This document shows, piece after piece, positions 7,238-13,056 of a DNA stretch of 13,056 nucleotides. The notes beneath the pieces were generated by a model. It was not told where the DNA came from. It saw only the letters and a list, made by a program, of their open reading frames with translations, and made no database searches. Source of the stretch: Bacteroidota bacterium (GTDB lineage Bacteria; Bacteroidota; Ignavibacteria; Ignavibacteriales; Ignavibacteriaceae). Every line of letters starts with the position of its first letter. The stretch's first letter is position 1. The position numbers and the translations under genes were made by a program. The stretch covers positions 1 to 13,056 of the forward strand of contig JAEXTA010000140.1 in assembly GCA_023453665.1 (NCBI GenBank), read 5' to 3'.

Positions 7238-7244
7238 GCTTATT
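7233..7244. repeat. 12-bp palindrome holding both convergent stop codons
   Basis: AATAAGCTTATT is a perfect palindrome containing the TAA of the MutS-like gene (7235-7237) and the TAA of the nuclease gene (7240-7242, minus strand). Only two bases separate the genes, so there is no intergenic room for a terminator and the two transcripts must overlap or end inside each other's coding sequence. Confidence 0.6.
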
Positions 7245-8922
7245 TGATCAATATCATTTTTTTCGTTTCAACTCCGCTGCCTGCTTCCAGTTTATACATA
7301 TATACTCCGCTTGGTAATCCACCTCCAAAAGATGCCGAATCAAATAATATTTCGTATTCACCTGCTGCTTTATTTTCGTTAACAAGTGTTGCCACTTCCA
7401 TACCGAGTATATTATAGATTACTAATTTTACTTTTAATGTTTGGCCATTAAAATCTGACGGCACTGAGTATTTAATCCGAGTTGACGGATTAAACGGATT
7501 GGGAAAATTTTGTTCAAGTTTAAAGTTTTTTACTTCAATTGATACATCATCAACAGAGACTGCATTCTGTTTTCCTTCACCACTAAGATTTACAATTACA
7601 TTTCCTGATACAGAATAAAATGTTGCAGATCCCGAATATGAAATTGCACTATCCGGTTTGAACAATAACTGGTATATAAAAACAGAATTTGGAGCAATAG
7701 AAAATGTTTGCGTCTGAACACTAAAACAACTTCCGGCAACACTTACACTATCAATCAATAAAATTCCACTGCCTTTATTTGCTGCATAAAAAAATCCGGA
7801 TGCAGAATCTCCAACAGAAACAGAGTCATAATTTATTGATAAAGGAAGTCCTAATAATTCGCTTGTAACCGGGCGTATATTGTTTGAAACAAAACTGTAG
7901 ATTCTTTCGGCAAATTCAGGGTGATCGATAAACGGGTTCCGTTTCATTTGAAAAGATGCGATAGCCGAATTTCTTGCCGATTCAATAGCCCCAACATCAT
8001 CCAGAATATTCCATTCACGAAAAACATTTTCCTGTACTAATGTAAAAAATCCCCCGTAGTTCTGAGGATAACGGATAATGAAATAAAACATTGACCGGCT
8101 GACATCACCTTTGTGTACATCCCGGGGTTCAAATACTATCTGGTTCAAACTGTTTCTGCCAAGTTTGCTTCCGGCCGAATCCCACGTAATTGCACTTACA
8201 ACATTTCCGAACGGATAATTTGCCCGAATATTATTTGCGTTTGCGTCAGTCGGGAATAAATGAAACAGGTCCGAACGCATTGGTTCATTCTCACTGAAAT
8301 TTGATTGAGGCCAGGTATGTTCTGTATTAAAGTTATAATTGTTCTGTGCATTCGTTCTGTCAGTGTACCCGATTGCTTCTCTTCCCGTGTAAACACATTC
8401 AAGTGTATTAACTGGCGCACCCTGACCGTTAACTTTTTTATTGTCAATGTCCATGAACATTTTATCTCTTGCCAGGTTGTAACCAAGTGAGGTATGTCCG
8501 CTAACCAATGTAGTGAGAGCAGATTTTAACTGAGTGTCATATAAATTAAATGTTGTTGCGTCGTAACTGTCGCCGAATAATCCATGACCCGACACTCTGA
8601 GGTAAAGACCTGCCGAACCAATATCATTTTTTATCTCAATCAGATCACGTTCAGTTACATTCTGCTGTGGCTGGAATTTTATTGTGATAAGTGAACTGTC
8701 AAATGATGGAATTGTTACAGTTGAATCTGAAATGGTGTAAACATAATTAAAGTTTTTTAATGACAATTCTAAAGTTTCACCTGATACATTCTTTAAATAA
8801 AAAGAAATACTGTCGGTCTCACCTTTAATAACAGTGTTAAAAAAAACAGAATCCACTGAAACACTCACTTGAGCATAAATGTTAATAGAGATGAGTGAAA
8901 AGAATATAAAAAAATATTTCAT
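7240..8922 (-). CDS. Secreted endonuclease I-family nuclease with type IX secretion sorting domain
   Basis: The product is 560 aa from ATG 8920-8922; a TTG four codons upstream is less likely. Domain order: signal peptide (1-17), an ASH-like immunoglobulin-type beta domain (about 20-115), an endonuclease I/NucM-type domain (about 120-345), a second ASH-like domain (about 360-448), and a type IX C-terminal sorting domain (about 467-560) beginning with QNFPNPFNPS and ending in VETKKMILIK. In the nuclease domain EHTWPQS (201-207) should supply the metal-binding Glu and catalytic His, with HLFP (221-224), NNIRAN (230-235) and KGDVSRSMFY (271-280) as further family motifs. The key residues appear intact. 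It should cleave DNA outside the cell, attached to the surface or released, likely for nutrient or biofilm DNA use. Family members act with Mg2+/Ca2+; specificity is unknown. Confidence 0.9.
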   Translation of the reverse strand: MKYFFIFFSLISINIYAQVSVSVDSVFFNTVIKGETDSISFYLKNVSGETLELSLKNFNYVYTISDSTVTIPSFDSSLITIKFQPQQNVTERDLIEIKNDIGSAGLYLRVSGHGLFGDSYDATTFNLYDTQLKSALTTLVSGHTSLGYNLARDKMFMDIDNKKVNGQGAPVNTLECVYTGREAIGYTDRTNAQNNYNFNTEHTWPQSNFSENEPMRSDLFHLFPTDANANNIRANYPFGNVVSAITWDSAGSKLGRNSLNQIVFEPRDVHKGDVSRSMFYFIIRYPQNYGGFFTLVQENVFREWNILDDVGAIESARNSAIASFQMKRNPFIDHPEFAERIYSFVSNNIRPVTSELLGLPLSINYDSVSVGDSASGFFYAANKGSGILLIDSVSVAGSCFSVQTQTFSIAPNSVFIYQLLFKPDSAISYSGSATFYSVSGNVIVNLSGEGKQNAVSVDDVSIEVKNFKLEQNFPNPFNPSTRIKYSVPSDFNGQTLKVKLVIYNILGMEVATLVNENKAAGEYEILFDSASFGGGLPSGVYMYKLEAGSGVETKKMILIK

Positions 8923-9050
8923 GCTGCTATTCAAAACATACTTTCAAAAAATTTATAGTTAAACTTAAACATGGATTTTTATAATTACAATTTATTTGCT
9001 TAGTTTTGTCCTCGCTATTTTAAAACCATTATTAAGGCACTATTTATTCC

Positions 9051-9054
9051 GGAG
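9051..9054 (+). promoter_or_regulatory. Ribosome binding site deciding a TTG start
   Basis: GGAG lies 8 nt upstream of TTG 9063-9065. No ATG occurs in that reading frame before codon 36, which is inside the SET fold, so this site supports TTG as the true start of the SET-domain gene. Confidence 0.6.
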
Positions 9055-9062
9055 TTACCACT

Positions 9063-9464
9063 TTGTCCAATTTAAATTTGCTTGAAAGTTATGTATTTGT
9101 TAAAGAATCTTTAATCCACGGAACCGGACTCTTCACCTCAATAGATATAACAGCGGGAACGCCTGTTATGCTTATTCGCGGAGATGTTATTTCGGAAGAA
9201 GAATGTATCCGGCGGGAAGATGAAGGTAACGTTTATATTTTCTGGAACGAAACGAATTATATCGACACTATCGATACCGATAAAATAAAGTTCATCAATC
9301 ATAACTGTGATTACAATTGTGAAGTAGTTGACGGCAACGACGAATACCTTATCCTTACAGCTTCCCGTGATATTTCTTCAGGTGAAGAACTGACTATTGA
9401 CTACGGTTATGAAGAAATATATGACTATTGCAAATGCAATTTATGTACAACACAGGTTGCCTGA
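9063..9464 (+). CDS. Small SET-domain protein (putative protein lysine methyltransferase)
   Basis: The product is 133 aa, almost only a SET domain. It begins at TTG with a GGAG site 8 nt upstream. Motifs: HGTGLF (19-24), the first SET glycine-rich segment that contacts S-adenosylmethionine; NHNCDYNCEV (79-88), matching the NHSCxPN signature; and GEELTIDYGYE (107-117), holding the catalytic-region Tyr. A Cys cluster C123-C125-C128 follows, like a reduced post-SET zinc site together with a SET-domain Cys. SET proteins transfer methyl groups to lysine side chains. In a bacterium the substrate could be a histone-like DNA-binding protein, a ribosomal protein or another target; nothing here names it. 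It stands alone, divergent from the nuclease and convergent with bipA. Family call is strong, substrate unknown. Confidence 0.87.
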   Translation: MSNLNLLESYVFVKESLIHGTGLFTSIDITAGTPVMLIRGDVISEEECIRREDEGNVYIFWNETNYIDTIDTDKIKFINHNCDYNCEVVDGNDEYLILTASRDISSGEELTIDYGYEEIYDYCKCNLCTTQVA

Positions 9465-9473
9465 GATATTAAA

Positions 9474-9502
9474 CCAAAAAAGAATAACCAACTTTAAGGT
9501 TG
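9474..9502 (-). terminator. Weak possible terminator of bipA
   Basis: On the minus strand CAAC...GTTG (9489-9502) can form a 4-5 bp stem, followed by a T-rich run (9476-9486) with six consecutive T. The stem is short and includes the bipA stop codon, so this is a weak call. Confidence 0.25.
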
Positions 9503-9717
9503 CAGTTCCGATTCCTTCTGTTTAGCAGCGAGTCTTGCATTCTTTCTATCCATATCGGTAAGATATTTTTTCCTTATCCTGATGCTGTTAGGGGTTACTT
9601 CAACGTATTCATCATCGGTTATCCATTCAATTGCCTGTTCAAGAGTCAATATCGTCGGCGGTTCAAGTCTAATTGCTTCATCAGCTCCTGAAGCACGCAT
9701 ATTTGTTAACTGTTTTG
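9494..9717 (-). pseudogene. Out-of-frame 3' end of bipA/typA (C-terminal ~74 residues)
   Basis: This stretch encodes TKQLTN followed by MRASGADEAIRLEPP and ends in a helix-rich Lys/Glu tail with VEVTPNSIRIRKKYLT. That is the conserved C-terminal domain end of BipA/TypA, in a different frame from the main reading frame. A 68-codon frame starting at ATG 9698-9700 exists but has no ribosome binding site, so it is not an independent gene. The frames rejoin if the five-base A-run (T-run 9718-9722 on plus) had six bases. The stop is TAA at 9494-9496. Confidence 0.85.
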
Positions 9718-11337
9718 TTTTTGTACGTTAACCTGCATATCGTTGTTTCGCGAATTTTCACCAACAACCATTCCTTCATATACTTTGGTTTGAGGATCGA
9801 TAAAAAAGATTGAACGCTCCTGAAGTTTAAACATAGCATAAGCTGATGCAACTCCGTTTTCCATTGCAACCAGTGCTCCTCTCTGCCGGCTTACTATATC
9901 ACCTTTATAAGGTTCAAAACAATGAAAGTTATGATGCAGAATTCCTGTGCCTTTTGTGTCAGTCATAAATTCATTTCGGTAACCGATAAGCCCTCTTGAC
10001 GGGATCATAAATTCAATCCTGGTATTATCGTTAAAGGTGATCATATTTTTCATTTCACCTTTTCTTTTGCCAAGTTTTTCAATCACGATGCCTACAAACT
10101 CTTCAGGTACATCGATAATCACATGTTCAATCGGTTCTGATAGCACATCGTGAATTCTTTTCATAATCACCTGCGGTTTGCTTAACTGAAGTTCATATCC
10201 TTCCCTGCGCATATTTTCAATAAGAATTGCAAGATGTAATTCACCTCTTCCGCTTACTTTAAAAACATCCGGAGAATCTGTCATTTCCACAGTAAGGCTT
10301 ACGTTGGATTTTAATTCTCTGGAAAGCCTTTCACTTATATTCCTGGTTGTAACATACTTCCCTTCAAGCCCTGCAAAAGGAGAATTGTTAACCATAAAAT
10401 TCATTGTAATTGTAGGCTCATCAATCGTAACAAACGGCAGTCCTTCTGGTTTTAATGGGCTTGCGACTGTATCTCCAATATCCACATCCTCCAGGCCTGC
10501 AATGGCACCTATATCACCAGCAGTAAGTGCTTCAGCTTCTACTCGCTTTATGTTTTCAAAAGTATAAATCCTTGTTACCTTTGCATTGGTTTTATCACCT
10601 TCCCTTGTAATAAGAACAATGTTATCACCTAATTTTATTGTACCTGCATGAATTCTTCCAATTCCTATCCTTCCGAGATAATCGTTGTAATCAATTGCGG
10701 AAATTAACATCTGGAATTCTTCGTCAACATTTCCTTCCGGAGGGGGAACATTATTGATGATAGTCTCAAATAACGGCTGGAGATTTTTCCCTTCATCTTC
10801 AAGATTTTGTTTTGCGATACCCTGTTTGGCAATTGCATACACAAACGGAAAATCTAATTGGTCTTCTGTAGCGCCGAGTGAAACAAACAGATCAAATACT
10901 TCGTTAAGTACTTCATTGGGCCGTGCATCTTTTCTGTCGATTTTATTAATAACTACAATTGGTTTCAAGTTAAGTTCAAGAGATTTTTTTAGAACAAACT
11001 TTGTTTGCGGTAACGGGCCTTCAGCAGCATCAACCAGGAGCAGAACCCCATCCACCATTCTTAATGTTCTTTCAACTTCACCGCCAAAGTCGGCATGACC
11101 CGGTGTATCAATTATATTTATTTTGATATCCTTATAACTAATGCTGAGATTTTTTGCAAGTATTGTAATTCCCCGTTCTTTCTCGAGGGCATTAGAGTCC
11201 ATAATTCTTTTCTCAACCTGCTGGTTTGCCCTAAAGGCTCCTGTCTGGTTCAGCATATGATCTACCAGCGTTGTTTTACCATGATCAACGTGTGCTATTA
11301 TTGCAATGTTCCTGATGTCATTTCGTACTTTTTTCAC
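9706..11337 (-). CDS. typA: Ribosome-associated translational GTPase BipA/TypA, frameshifted near 3' end
   Basis: The frame gives 543 aa from GTG 11335-11337, with an AAAGGA site (11342-11347) 4 nt upstream. BipA is a ribosome-binding GTPase that assists 50S assembly and adaptation to cold and stress. GTPase motifs: G1 AHVDHGKTT (15-23), G2 RGITI (55-59), G3 DTPGH (77-81), G4 NKID (131-134). The G5 region reads YAIAKQG (167-173), with Ile where Ser is usual. The EF-Tu/EF-G-like domains II, III and V follow, with RGELHLAILIENMRREGYEL and SRGLIGYRNEF typical of the family. The frame stops at QKQNS because one A is missing from an A-run; restoring it gives about 614 aa, the normal family length. 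This may be a sequencing error, a real mutation, or a site read by ribosomal slippage. It lies 78 nt downstream of clpS and may share its transcript. Confidence 0.93.
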   Translation of the reverse strand: MKKVRNDIRNIAIIAHVDHGKTTLVDHMLNQTGAFRANQQVEKRIMDSNALEKERGITILAKNLSISYKDIKINIIDTPGHADFGGEVERTLRMVDGVLLLVDAAEGPLPQTKFVLKKSLELNLKPIVVINKIDRKDARPNEVLNEVFDLFVSLGATEDQLDFPFVYAIAKQGIAKQNLEDEGKNLQPLFETIINNVPPPEGNVDEEFQMLISAIDYNDYLGRIGIGRIHAGTIKLGDNIVLITREGDKTNAKVTRIYTFENIKRVEAEALTAGDIGAIAGLEDVDIGDTVASPLKPEGLPFVTIDEPTITMNFMVNNSPFAGLEGKYVTTRNISERLSRELKSNVSLTVEMTDSPDVFKVSGRGELHLAILIENMRREGYELQLSKPQVIMKRIHDVLSEPIEHVIIDVPEEFVGIVIEKLGKRKGEMKNMITFNDNTRIEFMIPSRGLIGYRNEFMTDTKGTGILHHNFHCFEPYKGDIVSRQRGALVAMENGVASAYAMFKLQERSIFFIDPQTKVYEGMVVGENSRNNDMQVNVQKQNS

Positions 11338-11415
11338 AGAGTCCTTTCACAATTTTAATTTATGAGCTTATTGATTTTAAATTGAAGGAAAATAAATGAG
11401 ATTTTAAAATGCGGC

Positions 11416-11706
11416 TCAGGTAATGATCTGAGTGTTGAGTGCAATCTCTTCAAGAACCGATGATACTTTCAGACAATCTTTCATTGAACCATTAAATACT
11501 ATTGATTTACCTTTAACATGAACTTCAAAAGCAAAACCTCTGGCGGTTTCATAATTACAACTGGTAGCTTTTATAAGTTGTGTAATCACTTCATCAAACG
11601 TATGCCAGTCATCGTTATATAAAATAACTCGACTAATAACATCAATTCCGGTTTCCTCGTCAACAAGTATATCTATTCCGGGTTTTTCATCTACTCGTTT
11701 TTCCAT
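11416..11706 (-). CDS. clpS: ATP-dependent Clp protease adaptor ClpS
   Basis: The product is 96 aa, normal for ClpS. ClpS binds proteins with destabilising N-terminal residues and hands them to the ClpA/ClpC-ClpP protease (N-end rule). The core begins with VILYNDDWHTFDEV (27-40); N31, D32 and D33 match the NDD motif that contacts the substrate amino group, and H63 in EVHVKG matches the conserved His of the binding pocket. The N-terminal 25 residues are an acidic flexible extension, as usual. The start is ATG 11704-11706 without a clear Shine-Dalgarno sequence. It is upstream of bipA on the same strand (78 nt gap) and divergent from etfB. The clp protease genes are not in this window. Confidence 0.9.
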   Translation of the reverse strand: MEKRVDEKPGIDILVDEETGIDVISRVILYNDDWHTFDEVITQLIKATSCNYETARGFAFEVHVKGKSIVFNGSMKDCLKVSSVLEEIALNTQIIT

Positions 11707-11807
11707 AGTGTAAAAATAAACATTAAGTTGTGAACTTAAAAGTCACTGACAGTTTAAGATCATTTCTTATTACGAATGGTTTTGTAGAAATTCCGTCACA
11801 ACCAACA

Positions 11808-11836
11808 TTGTTTGTTTTTATATGCGTGTATGTTTA
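11808..11836 (+). promoter_or_regulatory. Possible Bacteroidota-type promoter of etfBA
   Basis: A TTG at 11808-11810 is followed after 18 nt by TATGTTTA (11829-11836), close to the TTG/TAnnTTTG pattern of Bacteroidota sigma factors. It ends 40 nt upstream of the etfB start codon. The match is imperfect (final A for G) and the region is AT-rich, so confidence is low. Confidence 0.25.
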
Positions 11837-11876
11837 TATTTTTTTATCAAAAATCAGAGTATTAAACGGAGGATAA

Positions 11877-12629
11877 ATGAAAATAGCAGTATGTGTTAGT
11901 CACGTACCGGACACTGCTACGAAAATAAAAATCGGGGCTAATGAAAAATCAATTGACCCTTCCGGTGTTACATATATAATAAATCCTTATGATGAATTTG
12001 CAGTTGAAGAGGCTCTAAAACAGAAAGAAAAAGCTGGCGGAGATTCCGAAGTAACGATATTTAGCGTTGGCGGCGAAATAATTAAAGAAACTATACGAAA
12101 AGCACTTGCCATGGGTGCTGATAAAGGAATTTTATTAAAAACTGAATCGGAAATTGATTCTTATTCAGTCGCTGAAGTACTTGCCGCAGAGTTAAAGAAC
12201 GGAAACTACGACTTAATCTTTTTCGGGAAGCAGTCAGTCGATTTCGATAATTCAATTACCGGTCAGCTTACTGCCGAAATGATCGGATATAACTGCGTAT
12301 CTGTTGTTGTATCACTAACAATTGATGGTAATAAAGTAATAGCTGAACGCGAAATAGAAGGCGGAAGAGAAGTTGTTGAAACACAACTGCCAGTTGTAAT
12401 AACTGCACAAAAAGGGTTAAATGAACCTAGGTACGCTTCATTAAAAGGTATTATGGCTGCAAAGAAAAAAATAATTGATGAAAAACCTGCTGCTTTAAAT
12501 TCAGCCAAAACTGAAGTAATAAAAATGAAAACACCCTCAGCTAAAAATCCTGGAAGAATTGTTGGTACAGATAAATCAGCTGTTCCTGAACTTGTAAGAT
12601 TACTAAGAGAAGAAGCAAAAGTCATATAA
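11877..12629 (+). CDS. etfB: Electron transfer flavoprotein beta subunit (EtfB/FixA family)
   Basis: The product is 250 aa, full family length. The ATG is preceded by GGAGG (11868-11872), 4 nt upstream. EtfB pairs with EtfA to form a soluble FAD-containing heterodimer that takes electrons from acyl-CoA and other dehydrogenases and passes them to ETF-quinone oxidoreductase or a similar partner; EtfB binds AMP or a second flavin. Family features seen: N-terminal VSHVPDTATKI (8-18), NPYDEFAVEEAL (36-47), an ALAMGADKG segment (76-84), FGKQSVDFDN (115-124), and the EPRYASLKGIMAAKKK segment (183-198) near the C-terminus. It is followed by etfA after 14 nt, forming an operon. Whether this is a bifurcating or ordinary ETF cannot be decided from the part visible. 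Confidence 0.94.
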   Translation: MKIAVCVSHVPDTATKIKIGANEKSIDPSGVTYIINPYDEFAVEEALKQKEKAGGDSEVTIFSVGGEIIKETIRKALAMGADKGILLKTESEIDSYSVAEVLAAELKNGNYDLIFFGKQSVDFDNSITGQLTAEMIGYNCVSVVVSLTIDGNKVIAEREIEGGREVVETQLPVVITAQKGLNEPRYASLKGIMAAKKKIIDEKPAALNSAKTEVIKMKTPSAKNPGRIVGTDKSAVPELVRLLREEAKVI

Positions 12630-12643
12630 AGGATAATACAGAA

Positions 12644-13056
12644 ATGGCAAAAAAAATATTAGTAGTACTTGAACAAAGAGAAAAGAAGATTAAAAAAACC
12701 GCTTATGAGATATCAACTATTGCTCAGAATCTTGCCTCAAAACTTGGGCTTGAATCTTATTCCATTGTAGTTGGTGGTGAGATTGAAAGTCTTGATTCTG
12801 CAGCGCAATATGGAATTAATAAGATCGTTCATTTTAAAAACAGTTCACTTGAAAATTATTCATCAAGTGCGTATGCAGAAATCATTGCCGGATATGCAAA
12901 AGAGATTGAAGCTGAATACCTGGTCTTCTCTAACTCGTCCTTAGGAAAAGATCTTGCACCGCTTGTAAGTGTAAAACTGAATGCAGGTATTGTGATGGAT
13001 GTTATCGACTATTCAGTTTCAGACAGTGAAATTATTTTAACGAGACCGGTGTATGC
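12644..13056 (+). CDS. etfA: Electron transfer flavoprotein alpha subunit (EtfA/FixB family), N-terminal part
   Basis: The visible part is 137 complete codons running off the right edge. The start is ATG 12644-12646, with AAAGGA (12628-12633) 10 nt upstream that overlaps the etfB stop. The visible portion is the N-terminal alpha/beta domain: KILVVLEQ at the start, a variable segment with SIVVGGEI, and SLGKDLAPLVSVKLNAGIVMDV, which matches the EtfA GRDLAPRLAA-type motif. The FAD-binding C-terminal domain lies outside the window. It forms the heterodimer with EtfB encoded just upstream. Family call is strong from sequence and gene order. Confidence 0.92.
   Translation, partial: MAKKILVVLEQREKKIKKTAYEISTIAQNLASKLGLESYSIVVGGEIESLDSAAQYGINKIVHFKNSSLENYSSSAYAEIIAGYAKEIEAEYLVFSNSSLGKDLAPLVSVKLNAGIVMDVIDYSVSDSEIILTRPVY

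Noticed and set aside
8923..8934. TTG start four codons upstream of the nuclease ATG
   Set aside because: ATG 8920-8922 begins a normal signal peptide; the TTG adds nothing and has no better ribosome site.
9494..9700. Independent 68-aa gene
   Set aside because: The sequence is the conserved BipA C-terminus, lacks a ribosome binding site, and follows the bipA frame after a one-base gap.
10304..11358. Plus-strand open frames inside bipA
   Set aside because: They lie opposite a clearly coding minus-strand gene and show no family motifs or ribosome sites.

Overview
The window looks like chromosome from an AT-rich member of the Bacteroidota/Chlorobiota/Ignavibacteriota (FCB) group, most likely an Ignavibacteria-type organism. 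The main clue is the secreted endonuclease, which ends in a type IX secretion sorting domain with the PNPFNPS-type motif common in that lineage. Weak Shine-Dalgarno sites in places and the mix of multiheme cytochromes, etfBA, clpS and bipA/typA fit this. The taxonomic call is inference; no rRNA or tRNA gene is present.

Region 1 (1-4871, all minus strand) is a tightly spaced operon read from right to left. It encodes a tetraheme c554-like periplasmic cytochrome, an outer-membrane beta-barrel, a 14-heme cytochrome, a 7-heme lipoprotein cytochrome, and a lipoprotein cytochrome with at least 6 heme sites and a collagen-like Gly-X-Y stretch; the last runs off the left edge. Gaps are 23, 1, 23 and 49 nt. 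At least 31 heme-attachment motifs are encoded together with one cysteine-free beta-barrel. The arrangement resembles a porin-cytochrome conduit that carries electrons across the outer membrane, and it is the most interesting system here.

Region 2 (4872-5407) is a 536-nt divergent intergenic region with three perfect inverted repeats, including a 20-bp palindrome. It probably holds the control region of the cytochrome operon and the promoter of the next gene.

Region 3 (5408-8922) holds a membrane-anchored MutS-family ATPase (plus) converging on a type IX-secreted endonuclease I-family nuclease (minus). Only two bases separate the stop codons, and both stops lie in one 12-bp palindrome.

Region 4 (9063-11706) holds a small SET-domain protein that starts at TTG (plus), followed by clpS and bipA/typA on the minus strand. 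The bipA gene has a one-base deletion in an A-run near its 3' end, so the last ~74 residues lie in another frame.

Region 5 (11877-13056) is the start of an etfB-etfA operon (plus), with etfA cut by the window edge. The cytochrome operon would deliver electrons to outside acceptors. EtfAB would feed electrons from acyl-CoA or similar dehydrogenases to the quinone pool. No direct link between the two is visible in this window.
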